Positions 43,960 through 52,889 of a stretch of 64,000 nt of DNA are shown in pieces; position 1 is the first letter of the stretch; each line of letters begins with the position of its first letter. The stretch comes from Halobacillus ihumii (GTDB lineage: Bacteria > Bacillota > Bacilli > Bacillales > Halobacillaceae), in assembly GCF_902726645.1 (NCBI RefSeq), contig NZ_CACVAO010000001.1, positions 1,922,001 to 1,986,000 on the forward strand, read 5' to 3'. The translations under genes and the position numbers were made by a program. A model generated the notes under the pieces. That model made no database searches and was not told where the DNA came from. It saw only the letters and a list, made by a program, of their open reading frames with translations.

Positions 43960-44232
43960 CTATTTTTTCATCTGCTCTGACAATCTTTGTTCAGTCTGAA
44001 TAAAAGAATCAATATTGGAACTGATATCGTCTTCCACTCTTATAAGTGCTGTCTTATACGTGTCTAACGTTTGGTAATATTTCTCTTCGATGGTGTGTAT
44101 TCTTTCGATGAGGTTAAGTGTAGATGTTGGAAATTGAGGGCGAGGGTTAGTTGTATTCAACTCTGTAGTTCGTTCCTTTAAACTTTTAAAAACGGGTTCC
44201 ACTTCATTGGGTCTAATATTTATTTCTGACAT
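43960..44232 (-). CDS. LXG partner protein (YwqI/DUF5344-like)
   Basis: 90 residues, fully helical, with NIRPNEVEPVFKSLKERTTEL and IEEKYYQTLDTYKTALIRVE. Proteins of this size next to LXG toxins (YwqI type) bind the LXG domain and guide it to the T7SS. It lies between the DUF5082-like partner and the toxin, all on the minus strand. Confidence 0.7.
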   Translation of the reverse strand: MSEINIRPNEVEPVFKSLKERTTELNTTNPRPQFPTSTLNLIERIHTIEEKYYQTLDTYKTALIRVEDDISSNIDSFIQTEQRLSEQMKK

Positions 44233-44246
44233 TTTTCATCACCCCG

Positions 44247-44642
44247 CTACTTGCTTTTTATAGCATTCATATGATTTTCTTTTGATTCTACCGATTGGGA
44301 CAAACTTGAATTAAGATTCTGTAACCGAGTTATTTCACTTGTTATTCTTTCAAGCAGAGATTCTACCTTTTGGTTCGAGATAGTTGTATAAGCCTGCTCT
44401 ATGTCGCTTCTTATATTTAGAAATTCTGCGGCATGCTTGCCTGCCCAAGAATCAGTTGACAACTCCGGGTCAAAAACGAGCTTTTTTTGCACCGCCAGTT
44501 CCTCTTGTTCCTTTAAAATGTTGGTCTTAGCTTGTTCTAATCTGTTGATATCTTCTGCATTGGATTGGATCCTATTAGTAAGCGACCAAATGTCGTTTGT
44601 TAAAGACCTAATCATGTACTCACTTTCTATCACTTTATTCAC
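44247..44642 (-). CDS. LXG partner protein (YwqH/DUF5082-like)
   Basis: 131 residues of predicted coiled coil (RSLTNDIWSLTNRIQSNAEDINRLEQAKTNILKEQEEL, SSLSQSVESKENHMNAIKS), with the DSWAGKHAAEFL segment of WXG100-like secretion partners near residue 65. First gene of the module and, like YwqH in B. subtilis, presumably a cognate helper for the LXG toxin. Confidence 0.7.
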   Translation of the reverse strand: MNKVIESEYMIRSLTNDIWSLTNRIQSNAEDINRLEQAKTNILKEQEELAVQKKLVFDPELSTDSWAGKHAAEFLNIRSDIEQAYTTISNQKVESLLERITSEITRLQNLNSSLSQSVESKENHMNAIKSK

Positions 44643-45550
44643 CCCTCTTGGTCATAAAGTACTGCATCCGAAAACATTATTTGGAAAATTACCCATATGA
44701 ATATTGATTATACTGCAGATGATATCACCAGTAAATTGCCTCCCGTTAATTCGCCACCTTTTACCTAGGTATTTCATAAGTAGACAGCTAAAAAATCGTA
44801 ATAAGAGGCGACAACAGGAAATACGAACTATGATTTTATGCTCTGCTACAATCCTGGCTTTTGTAAGAGAACGTGTATAACTTATCTTCATAATTAACGA
44901 CGAAAAGTTACTTTTAAGCTAAATCTGCCTATAACAGGAATGGTTTGGGGTTACTCTGAGATATGTATAACATCTACATTGTATATGGTAAAAAAATTAA
45001 AATGCTATTGTATCAGTGGTTTTAGGATGTCCAGTAATATATATTTATCGGACATCCTATCCCTTAGTTCAGCTTTTTAATGTCCGATAAGGTGCAAAAT
45101 AAGAGGTAATTTCTATGTTCACTATGTTCAAACAAAGGTTTCCCATAATTCGGAATGGTTTTGGAATGGTTAATGTACTTTTACAGGTATCTCGGACTTA
45201 CACCAATCTATGTTCATCTTTTCAATATATGGGAATGTTCCAAGCTTATCATGTCCCCTTCCATGTTCTGGGTATAAATTCCATTTCCCAGAACGTTTAT
45301 ATCACTTATTTCTAGAACTCACATTAAGAGGGGGAAAACACAAAAAAACCCATGTGGAAATGAGCTTCTTTGTTCTTTCTTTTATGGCGGTGAGGTACTG
45401 CAGTGAAAGAAGTGAGCGCTTTGGTCTTGTGGTGTCTCGGAATAAACAGGTCGTGGAGTGTTGATACCTTTTGCGATCCGAGACAATACGTTCCACATTA
45501 TGCGACGACTGCCAGGATGAAAGACCATGATGTTTCTGACAACTTTGTTT
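44643..45550. other. Gene-poor region of about 900 bases with one strong hairpin
   Basis: Several weak open frames but none with a good ribosome site or recognisable product. A perfect 10-bp hairpin TAGGATGTCC/GGACATCCTA at 45023-45059 has no T run, so it is not a typical terminator; it may be a remnant repeat end. The stretch 45300-45550 also has an inverted TCTCGGA/TCCGAGA pair about 50 bases apart. It separates the LXG module from the lanthipeptide locus. Confidence 0.5.
45023..45059. repeat. Perfect 10-bp inverted repeat
   Basis: TAGGATGTCC at 45023-45032 and GGACATCCTA at 45050-45059 around a 17-base AT-rich loop. Confidence 0.7.
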
Positions 45551-45841
45551 CTAATCAAAATTATTGTTTATGTAATTATGTAAGTCCTCTATTACTGTTT
45601 TGGCAGCTTTTGGACTCAATATTACTTTGTCATTTGCAAGGACCAAATTGTTTGTTGATATTTCACCTGTTACCTGACAAGTCTCTTCATTTGGTGCATA
45701 ATTTTTTATGATTATTTGGTCATCGTCTACGTATATTTCCATGGGGGCTTTTATATTAATTCCAAAGGATCTTCTGAGTTCTATTGGTAAAACAATTCTC
45801 CCCAATTCATCAACTTTGCGCACAATGCCCGTAGCCTTCAT
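45551..45841 (-). CDS. AbrB/SpoVT-family transcriptional regulator
   Basis: 96 residues with the AbrB swapped-hairpin DNA-binding domain at the N terminus (MKATGIVRKVDELGRIVLPIELRRSFGI, EIYVDDDQIIIKNY) and a variable C terminus with one Cys. An AAGGAGG site precedes the ATG. AbrB-type factors repress antibiotic and stationary-phase genes in Bacilli; next to a lantibiotic locus it might be a regulator, but its orientation (downstream of the BceB-like gene) proves nothing. Confidence 0.85.
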   Translation of the reverse strand: MKATGIVRKVDELGRIVLPIELRRSFGINIKAPMEIYVDDDQIIIKNYAPNEETCQVTGEISTNNLVLANDKVILSPKAAKTVIEDLHNYINNNFD

Positions 45842-45906
45842 GATATTACCTCCTTCTGTTAGATTAAATTTTATCCGTATTCTTATAGAGTTTTTGCATT
45901 GCTAGA

Positions 45907-47256
45907 TTAACGTTTTACACTGTTCTTTTTTACGTTTAATACACTTTTGATTTTTGTGAGATATTGAAATCTTATTAAAATGAAATAGATTATTTGTAAT
46001 AGTATAAAGCTGCCTATGACCGAAATGGATTCTTTTATAAGTGAATAACTAAACATGTTTTGCATGGCAATAAGGGATATGATGCCATGAATGGTGGCAA
46101 CGAATAATGGAATAAAAAAGAGGACGCCTAATTTAGTCGTAATGATGGTTGATAACTCTTTTTCCGTTACCCCAAATTTTGTAAGCATTTCATACTCGCG
46201 TTTGTCCTCCTTCATATCGGTATAAAGTCGAAAATATAATAGACTTGCGGAAGATATGAAAAATACTGCCCCTATAAAAAACCCAATAAACAAGACAATA
46301 TCAATACCTTGTTGAGTAATTTTCGTTGATTCAAGAAGCATGGTTCGAATACCAACGATGGTTCCGATCGCTGAAAAGGTTATGGTAAGGACAATCGTTA
46401 CCATGAATAAAATTTGAGCGTTATCACGTAAACGATAAATTAGGTTCGATACAATGATGATATTCACTTTATGTCGATAGATTTTCTTATGTTTTCTTAT
46501 GCGTTGAAGAATATAGACGCTAAGCTGCGTATAAAAGAAGTAGGTTCCAATTATGACGATAATGGTCACTGGTATCATGGCGAAGAAAACCATAGCTTCT
46601 TGTACGAGCAACGCGATAGCATAGCCTCCTCCTAAAAGAAAAACAGATAAAGTGGATAAAGCAAGAGATGCTTTGGGTGCACGTTTCGGTTTTGTATTTC
46701 CTGTAAAGAGATCAATTAATTGACTACCCTGGACAAAAGAAGTCGTAAAGAATGAAATGATCAAAAACAGCACACCAAATGAAATGGAAGTTAAGAGAAT
46801 GGCTTCCCAGGGCCAATAAAAAGGGAGCTCATTTGACATTCCTAAGGCATATTCGCTAATTAGAAGCAATAGTTTTGCAAACAGCAGTCCAATACATATT
46901 CCTGAAATTATGGCTGCGGATCCCATGAGCATATTTTCCAAAAAAATCAGGTTACGCAATTGTTTATCCGACATCCCATTGATTGCGAAAATACCAAATT
47001 CTTTTTTTCGGGCTTTCAAAAATAAACTCATCGAATAAAGCACGAAGAGAAAAGAAAACACATAAACAATTGCTTCTGCGAAATGCATACCCACAGAGAC
47101 ATATCCGCCAATTATCTCTGTAGTGAAAGCAGGGTGGAATGCAAAAAGAGCATAAATAAAGAAAACAGAAACCGAGAATACACTGCTAAGAAAGTAGGCT
47201 AAATAAACTTGGTTGTTTCTCACTACGTTAATGAATGCTAATCTTGGAAAAGTCAT
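45907..47256 (-). CDS. BceB-like FtsX permease lacking the extracellular domain
   Basis: 449 residues, about ten hydrophobic segments. The N terminus (MTFPRLAFINVVRNNQVYLAYFLSS) and the end (ASLLYFRLYTDMKEDKREYEMLTKFGVTEKEL) match BceB-type bacitracin/lantibiotic-sensing permeases, which are about 650 residues. The missing 200 correspond to the large extracellular domain between helices 7 and 8: here IGTIVGIRTMLLESTKITQQGIDIVLFIGFF joins them directly. The reading frame is intact. Last gene of the ABC-2 operon, while the BceA-like ATPase is on the other strand at 51763. Immunity or signalling function is inferred. Confidence 0.72.
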   Translation of the reverse strand: MTFPRLAFINVVRNNQVYLAYFLSSVFSVSVFFIYALFAFHPAFTTEIIGGYVSVGMHFAEAIVYVFSFLFVLYSMSLFLKARKKEFGIFAINGMSDKQLRNLIFLENMLMGSAAIISGICIGLLFAKLLLLISEYALGMSNELPFYWPWEAILLTSISFGVLFLIISFFTTSFVQGSQLIDLFTGNTKPKRAPKASLALSTLSVFLLGGGYAIALLVQEAMVFFAMIPVTIIVIIGTYFFYTQLSVYILQRIRKHKKIYRHKVNIIIVSNLIYRLRDNAQILFMVTIVLTITFSAIGTIVGIRTMLLESTKITQQGIDIVLFIGFFIGAVFFISSASLLYFRLYTDMKEDKREYEMLTKFGVTEKELSTIITTKLGVLFFIPLFVATIHGIISLIAMQNMFSYSLIKESISVIGSFILLQIIYFILIRFQYLTKIKSVLNVKKNSVKR

Positions 47257-47292
47257 AATCGCCTCCTTACTGGTGAGTTAATGTTAGGTTAG

Positions 47293-48030
47293 TTAGGCTT
47301 CTTGTTTTCGAAAGAACCTATATCCTATTACCATAATGCAGCTAAAGGCTACTAAGGATAGAGTGAGTGAATAGGGGATAGTAAGATTTCTCATCCCTTC
47401 TGAATTTGGGTTTAAAGTCAGTGAGGGGAGAGACCAGAAATAATACTTTCCATAGGCGCTGTTTGTAATAACAACACTTGTAATCGATGCTGCTAAACTT
47501 ATTCCAATGGGGATTCCGATATTCGGGAATTTTATACTTAGAATCATCTGTAAAGCAAGGATCGGGAGACAAGTTATCCAACATATTAGGACATTAACGG
47601 CCATCGTACCATAGGGGATATTCCCTACACCCACAATAATCGCCGCTCCTATAGTTCCAATATAAAGGATGACCATGGATAAACCGATGAGTCCAATAGG
47701 AATAATTGTTTTAGTGATATAAATAGATTTCAAATTTACTGGCATAGTAAATAGGTATTTCCAATTATTTTCTGAATGTTCAATTCTAGCAAGCCAAACG
47801 GCCATCACTGCGATCGATAACGGAAGAAGTAAAAGGCCGTAAAATGTTACGATTTGTCCTAGAAGTTTCTCCCAGGGAACCGCATTCCCTTGTAGGAAAA
47901 CATCCTGATAACGGACAAAGTTATAAGCCCCAAACGTCACCATTAATAGTGGAGCAATACACATTAATAGCCAAACATAAGAGCGTCTTAACTTCATTAA
48001 CTCCATCATTAATACTTTACCAAACGTCAT
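47293..48030 (-). CDS. ABC-2 type permease, LanG-like lantibiotic immunity
   Basis: 245 residues, six membrane segments, similar to MutG/NisG-type ABC-2 permeases of lantibiotic immunity. N terminus MTFGKVLMMELMKLRRSYVWLL and the phrase WKYLFTMPVN are family-like. AAGGTGAA ribosome site. It follows its homologue by 32 bases, and the two probably form the heterodimeric membrane unit with the LanF-like ATPase, exporting lanthipeptide from the membrane. Confidence 0.72.
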   Translation of the reverse strand: MTFGKVLMMELMKLRRSYVWLLMCIAPLLMVTFGAYNFVRYQDVFLQGNAVPWEKLLGQIVTFYGLLLLPLSIAVMAVWLARIEHSENNWKYLFTMPVNLKSIYITKTIIPIGLIGLSMVILYIGTIGAAIIVGVGNIPYGTMAVNVLICWITCLPILALQMILSIKFPNIGIPIGISLAASITSVVITNSAYGKYYFWSLPSLTLNPNSEGMRNLTIPYSLTLSLVAFSCIMVIGYRFFRKQEA

Positions 48031-48062
48031 ACTCTATTCACCTTCGTTTCTGTTTCATATAT

Positions 48063-48794
48063 TTAAATATCTCGGTTGGCAAATTCACGATACCCTATGA
48101 TTAAACATAGGAGACCCACCACCACGGACTGCCCCATATACCAGATAATATTAATTCCTTCATTTAACCGAATAGGAAGTACCAAATAAGGATATACCCA
48201 AGGCAGCCATCGTGTCAGGGCTGATTGTAATAGAAATATGGCTGCTACCGTTCCACAGATAGAGACGGCTAAAGGAATACCTGGATTATCGAATTTAATA
48301 CTAAGCCAAAATTGAATGGTTAACACAGCAAAAGTGCCAATCAATGCAGCACTAAGCGTTTGTATTAGTCGACCATACGGGACGTCGCCAGGTAAGTGGA
48401 GTATCGATGCACTACCTAAAATCCCAATGCCAAGCAAAATGGAGCTTACCAGTAAAAAGAAGATGACTAACGTAATTTTTGCAAAATACACATCTCTACG
48501 TTTAATCGGAAGAGCCAAAAAATACTTCCAGTTATTATCTGAATTCTCGCTCATTATAAGCATGCTCGATAACACGGCTGCTAGGATTGGAAGTATAAGT
48601 ACGGCCCAGATCACTGCATGTTGTTCAATAAAAATGGTCCAAGGTACATCCCCATCTTTCACGACACTTGTATACCGAATTTTAAAATTGGCGTATTGTA
48701 ATAGCAAAATTAGAATCGGAGCTAAAATGACTGGAAAAACAATCCGATTGTTGCGAAGCTTTGCCCATTCAGCTGAAAGAACCTTATGAAACAT
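48063..48794 (-). CDS. ABC-2 type permease, LanE-like lantibiotic immunity
   Basis: 243 residues, six membrane segments; shares SENSDNNWKYFLALPIKRRDVYFAK with the next gene (which has SENNWKYLFTMP), showing that the two are paralogues as in LanE/LanG. Its ATG at 48794 adjoins the stop of the ATPase. Immunity role from gene order and family. Confidence 0.72.
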   Translation of the reverse strand: MFHKVLSAEWAKLRNNRIVFPVILAPILILLLQYANFKIRYTSVVKDGDVPWTIFIEQHAVIWAVLILPILAAVLSSMLIMSENSDNNWKYFLALPIKRRDVYFAKITLVIFFLLVSSILLGIGILGSASILHLPGDVPYGRLIQTLSAALIGTFAVLTIQFWLSIKFDNPGIPLAVSICGTVAAIFLLQSALTRWLPWVYPYLVLPIRLNEGINIIWYMGQSVVVGLLCLIIGYREFANRDI

Positions 48795-49718
48795 TTAGAT
48801 GGCCCCCTCTTTTCCTGTTAAATCCAAGAAGATTTCCTCTAGAGATTTGACGCTCTCTACCAAATGGGAGACTTCGAATCCATTGTTAACAAGTTTTCTA
48901 TTTATTGCTGAAACCGAGTCAGTTGGTTGATCGACCAGTAGCATATCTTCCATAATTCTTGCTTGAACATCTTGCTGGCGTAGTAGATCTTTAGCACTCA
49001 TCAAATTATTGACCTTGATTTCAACTCGAGGTTTTTGATCTCTCTTCAACTCTTCCATTGTGCCATGAAACTTTAATTTTCCAGACTGAATGATGCCTAC
49101 GTGGGAAGCGACCATTTCGATTTCGGCAAGATTGTGACTAGAAATTAACACTGTTATACCAAAGTCTTCGGGCATTCGTTTAATCAGTTGCCGAATTTCG
49201 TGGATGCCACTTGGATCAAGCCCGTTTGTAGGTTCATCTAATATTAATAGTTCTGGAGAACCAAGCAGAGCGAGGGCTATTCCTAGTCTTTGCTTCATTC
49301 CCAGAGAATACTGCTTTACTGGCTGGTGGGAAACGTCAGATAATCGAACAATTCCAAGCACTTCTTCGATTCGGGCGTTAGAAGACCCTAATATTTTACT
49401 AGAGAGTTTTAAATTTTCGAATCCTGTTAAGTTTCGATAATAAGAAGGCGCTTCGACAAGAGCCCCTACTCGTCGAAGAATATCAATTCGATTTTTATGA
49501 AACGTTTGACCAAATAGCCTTACTTCACCTTCTGTTGGCTTCATTAGTCCGAGTAGCATACGGATTGAAGTGGTTTTCCCTGCACCATTTGGGCCAAGAA
49601 AGCCAAAAATTTGACCGCGTTTAATTTCTAGATTCACATGATCAACTGAATATTGATCTCCAAATTTTTTTGTTAAATTTTTTGTAGCGACTAATGTTTC
49701 TTCAACATCCTTATTCAT
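48795..49718 (-). CDS. ABC transporter ATPase, LanF/BcrA-like
   Basis: About 307 residues. Walker A GPNGAGKTTSIRML (about 43), signature YSLGMKQRLGIALALL, Walker B LLILDEPTNGLDPSG and H loop ISSHNLAE: the BcrA/DrrA/LanF type used with ABC-2 permeases, with a C-terminal extension of about 80 residues normal for the family. Two adjacent ATGs exist; the second, at 49718, is better spaced from AGGG. First gene of the immunity operon, divergent from the response regulator. Confidence 0.75.
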   Translation of the reverse strand: MNKDVEETLVATKNLTKKFGDQYSVDHVNLEIKRGQIFGFLGPNGAGKTTSIRMLLGLMKPTEGEVRLFGQTFHKNRIDILRRVGALVEAPSYYRNLTGFENLKLSSKILGSSNARIEEVLGIVRLSDVSHQPVKQYSLGMKQRLGIALALLGSPELLILDEPTNGLDPSGIHEIRQLIKRMPEDFGITVLISSHNLAEIEMVASHVGIIQSGKLKFHGTMEELKRDQKPRVEIKVNNLMSAKDLLRQQDVQARIMEDMLLVDQPTDSVSAINRKLVNNGFEVSHLVESVKSLEEIFLDLTGKEGAI

Positions 49719-49855
49719 CATTATCCCTACCTTTATGTACTGTCAAAGACTCTGGTACTCGCTTTGTTCGATGCAAGGTGTCTCTGAGCAAATTGTCTAT
49801 AGTTGTACTATATGCGTAATGCAATTTGACTACCATTGTTTAACCTTTCATTACC

Positions 49856-49869
49856 TTACGATATTGTAA
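49856..49869. promoter_or_regulatory. BceR-like operator in the divergent immunity/regulator promoter region
   Basis: TTACG-ATAT-TGTAA, one base off TTACA-N4-TGTAA, the same motif as at 51675. It lies between the LanFEG-like operon and the response regulator gene. Confidence 0.55.
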
Positions 49870-49991
49870 GATAAAGAAGGTGAATCCGTTTAACGATTTA
49901 ACCCTATTTATAGATGGTGGAAATATATGCTAAAATTAACTGTTTGCTATAAGGGTAGTAAAATTGGAAAATCATTGAAGGAGTGGAATCT

Positions 49992-50693
49992 ATGTTTCGT
50001 GTTTTAATTGTCGAAGATGATGAGAAGTTGGTCTCTCTCCTACAAGACTATTTTCAGAAGTATGAATTTGAAACAAGCGTCGTTCGAAGATTTGGAAGTG
50101 TGGTTGAAGAGTTTAAAGCTTTCTCTCCACACCTTGTTTTATTGGATATCAATTTACCAAAATTCGATGGTTACTACTGGTGCAGACAAATACGGCAATT
50201 CTCTACTTGTCCCATTTTATTTATTTCAGCTCGTGACGAAAAGATGGAACAGGTGATGGCTATGGAAAATGGTGGTGATGATTTTATTACAAAACCCTTC
50301 GATTATGAGATTGTACTTGCAAAAATAAGAAGTCAATTACGGCGGTCTTATGGTGATTATGCAACGAACCAACTAAGTAGGACGATAAACCTTGAGGGAG
50401 TTTCCCTTGATGTGGACCGCATGGTTATAAGTTTTGGTGCCGATATGGTTGAACTAAGTCATACGGAGACAAGAATGCTAAGTGAATTTTTAAGCAAGCC
50501 TGAAGCAGTCATTAGTCGTGACCGATTGCTTGAAAAAATTTGGGATGAGGAAGCATTTGTAGATGATAATACACTTAACGTTAATATTAACCGTGTGCGA
50601 AAAAAGCTTCAAAATCTCCACATTGAAAATGCCATCCTGACAGTAAGGGGAAAAGGATATCGTCTCATTCCTAATTGGGGGAGAGGAGAATGA
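49992..50693 (+). CDS. OmpR-family response regulator (BceR/LanR-like)
   Basis: 233 residues from the ATG at 49992 (AAGGAG 8 bases before). Receiver domain with EDDEK, phosphorylated Asp in LVLLDINLPKFDG and conserved Lys in FITKPFD; C-terminal winged helix with LSHTETRMLSEFL and VNINRVRKKL. It overlaps the kinase start by four bases. It probably activates the ATPase and ABC-2 immunity genes through TTACA-N4-TGTAA sites and perhaps the lantibiotic operon. Confidence 0.85.
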   Translation: MFRVLIVEDDEKLVSLLQDYFQKYEFETSVVRRFGSVVEEFKAFSPHLVLLDINLPKFDGYYWCRQIRQFSTCPILFISARDEKMEQVMAMENGGDDFITKPFDYEIVLAKIRSQLRRSYGDYATNQLSRTINLEGVSLDVDRMVISFGADMVELSHTETRMLSEFLSKPEAVISRDRLLEKIWDEEAFVDDNTLNVNINRVRKKLQNLHIENAILTVRGKGYRLIPNWGRGE

Positions 50694-51673
50694 AGCTATT
50701 TCTCCGTGATCATGTTTCTTTTTGCTGTTTGTATGTCGGACAATTATTGCTCATATTGCTGATTTTTTGGCTTGATGGCTATCGAAATGGATCTACAGCT
50801 TTGTATGCATCGATTTTAAGCCTCTTACTCTTTGGTTGTTATTTAGTCGTTCGCTACATACGAAACCAGACATTTTATAAACGACTTTCAACTCCTTTAA
50901 CGTCATTGAATGATTACAGCATGGAACGTCAATCTTCTCCACTACCATACTATTTAGATCAGTTTCACGATGAACTACGCCAGTACTATCTAAAAGAAAT
51001 GGAAAGTTCCACATTCAAATTTGACCGTCACATTCAATTTTTAAATCAATGGGTCCATCAAATGAAAACGCCTCTCTCTGTTATGCACCTCATGGCGCAA
51101 GAACGAGATGATGAATTTTCTTTGTCTCTTAACGATGAGATTGAGAGGATGAAAAACGGATTGGATATCGTTTTATATACTTCGCGACTGGATTCTTTTG
51201 AGAATGACTTTTATCTGGAATCCTTGAGTCTCTATTCTTTGATTAGAAAAACAACTTCTGTTCAGAAACGATTATTCATAAGGAATCATATCTATCCGGA
51301 AAATATGATCGATCCAGAACTTCACATCTATTCAGATGAAAAATGGCTATCTTTTGTTTTCACACAACTCATCACTAATGCCATCAAATACACAGTGGAC
51401 AGTGGACAGAAAATCAAATTTGAGGCGAAACAACTAAAAGATGCAATTGTTTTTACGGTTCGTGATTATGGCGTTGGGATATCTAAAAGTGATTTACCTC
51501 GTGTTTTTGACCCTTACTTTACTGGTGAAAATGGACGATCGTTTCATGAGTCTACAGGAATGGGGCTTTTTCTGGTTAAACAAATTCTTGATGAATTAGG
51601 ACATCGTATCGAGATAGAATCTAATCTCAATCAAGGCACGATCGTTCAGGTTTATTTTAAACAAGTAACGTGA
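50690..51673 (+). CDS. Intramembrane-sensing histidine kinase (BceS/LanK-like)
   Basis: 327 residues from ATG at 50690, overlapping the regulator gene (ATGA). Two membrane helices with only a few residues between them (about 12-30 and 35-55; FCCLYVGQLLLILLIFWLDGYRNGSTALYASILSLLLFG) mark a BceS-type kinase that has no sensing domain of its own and relies on the ABC transporter. His box NQWVHQMKTPLSVM, N box FTQLITNAIKYT, G box DYGVGIS, GMGLFLVKQI. Its partner permease in this locus lacks an extracellular domain, so signalling may differ. Confidence 0.85.
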   Translation: MKLFLRDHVSFCCLYVGQLLLILLIFWLDGYRNGSTALYASILSLLLFGCYLVVRYIRNQTFYKRLSTPLTSLNDYSMERQSSPLPYYLDQFHDELRQYYLKEMESSTFKFDRHIQFLNQWVHQMKTPLSVMHLMAQERDDEFSLSLNDEIERMKNGLDIVLYTSRLDSFENDFYLESLSLYSLIRKTTSVQKRLFIRNHIYPENMIDPELHIYSDEKWLSFVFTQLITNAIKYTVDSGQKIKFEAKQLKDAIVFTVRDYGVGISKSDLPRVFDPYFTGENGRSFHESTGMGLFLVKQILDELGHRIEIESNLNQGTIVQVYFKQVT

Positions 51674-51674
51674 A

Positions 51675-51688
51675 TTACAAGTTTGTAA
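51675..51688 (+). promoter_or_regulatory. BceR-like operator before the BceA-like ATPase
   Basis: A perfect TTACA-AGTT-TGTAA, 75 bases upstream of the ATPase ATG; a TTGTAAGGTTAA follows at about 51694. This dyad is the expected site for BceR-type regulators. Confidence 0.6.
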
Positions 51689-51762
51689 GTGAATTGTAAG
51701 GTTAATCAATTCCTCAACCATTGTGCTAGCGTTACACTATGCTTACTTAGGAGGGGAGCTAT

Positions 51763-52530
51763 ATGCAAATTGTAGATGTAAAGGGATTGAGTAAAGTATA
51801 TAGAGGAAGGGTTTCTCATTGCGCTCTGGATCGCATCAATTTTTCAATTGATGAAGGAGAATTTGTTGGAATTATGGGTCCCTCTGGTAGTGGGAAGACG
51901 ACGTTACTAAATTTATTAGCCACAATTGATATGCCATCTCATGGTACAATTTCGATCAACGGGAGTAATCCACATGCTATGACTCATAAAGATAAAGCTA
52001 TTTTTCGAAGGAATGAACTTGGTTTTGTTTTTCAGCAATTTAACCTTCTTGACACACTGACAGTGGAAGAAAATATCTTATTGCCTTTAGCTTTAAACGG
52101 GGTGAAATCTCAAGAAATAGACAAAGAAATTGCGCGTATTTCTCAACAACTGGGTATAGAATCTCTTTTACATAATAGAACCTATGAAATTTCAGGTGGA
52201 CAAACGCAACGAACTGCTATCGCTCGAGCGATTATTCATAAACCCTCGTTACTTTTAGCAGATGAACCTACTGGAAACCTTGATTCAAATTCATCCAAAG
52301 CTGTCATGGAAACACTTACTGAAATTAACCACAGTGAAAACACCACCACTCTTATGGTAACGCATGATCCAGTCGTAGCAAGCTATTGCAAACGAGTCAT
52401 TTTCATCAAAGATGGTAAGCTTTATAACGAGATTTATAAAGGAGATAGTCGCACCGATTTTTTCCAAAAAATCATTGATGTTCTGGGTCATTTGGGTGGT
52501 GATAGCTATAATTTGATTGTACCTAATTGA
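51763..52530 (+). CDS. BceA/SalX-like ABC ATPase
   Basis: 255 residues. Walker A GPSGSGKTTLLNLLATID, Q loop FVFQQFNLLDTL, signature YEISGGQTQRTAIARAI and Walker B LLLADEPTGNLD. MacB/BceA type, which pairs with FtsX-type permeases. In most loci the permease gene comes next; here the only fitting partner is the truncated BceB-like permease 4.5 kb away on the opposite strand. A terminator separates it from the lantibiotic precursor gene. Confidence 0.8.
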   Translation: MQIVDVKGLSKVYRGRVSHCALDRINFSIDEGEFVGIMGPSGSGKTTLLNLLATIDMPSHGTISINGSNPHAMTHKDKAIFRRNELGFVFQQFNLLDTLTVEENILLPLALNGVKSQEIDKEIARISQQLGIESLLHNRTYEISGGQTQRTAIARAIIHKPSLLLADEPTGNLDSNSSKAVMETLTEINHSENTTTLMVTHDPVVASYCKRVIFIKDGKLYNEIYKGDSRTDFFQKIIDVLGHLGGDSYNLIVPN

Positions 52531-52889
52531 TCATCATACCTTCCATTTTGCACAAATTAAACAAAAAACTGAGAGTAAAAAGCTCTCGGTTTTTTTATTG
52601 ATTTTCTTCTGAATTTTCCTTTCACAATAATCGTTACGTGTTAAAACATTCTAAATAAAGGTAATACATGTAATTTATCTCAATCTAAAGACACCTCTTT
52701 ATCAAAATAAAGAAATTCGAGGCAAAATAACCAGGTCTAAGGAGCTTATTAAAATACCATTTTTATCCTTTATTGGTGTAATTGGTACGAAATTACAAAA
52801 AACGTATATATTTAACAAAAATGTATGTATATAATTTCAATTGTTAGGCGCCATGGTTGCCAAAACATAATCAGAGGAGGAATTTTAAA
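52531..52889. other. Promoter region of the lanthipeptide operon
   Basis: After the terminator at 52568 no gene is seen until 52890. TATAAT at 52830-52835 is a plausible -10 but the -35 is poor, consistent with an activated promoter. TTACAAAAAACGTAT (about 52793-52807) is a weak half-match to the BceR-like motif. Confidence 0.5.
52568..52597 (+). terminator. Terminator after the BceA-like ATPase
   Basis: ACTGAGAG and CTCTCGGT pair, followed by seven T. Confidence 0.85.

Noticed and set aside
45115..45496. Short open frames of 60-80 codons on both strands between the LXG and lanthipeptide loci.
   Set aside because: No ribosome sites, no recognisable composition or motif, and overlapping frames on both strands; not called as genes.
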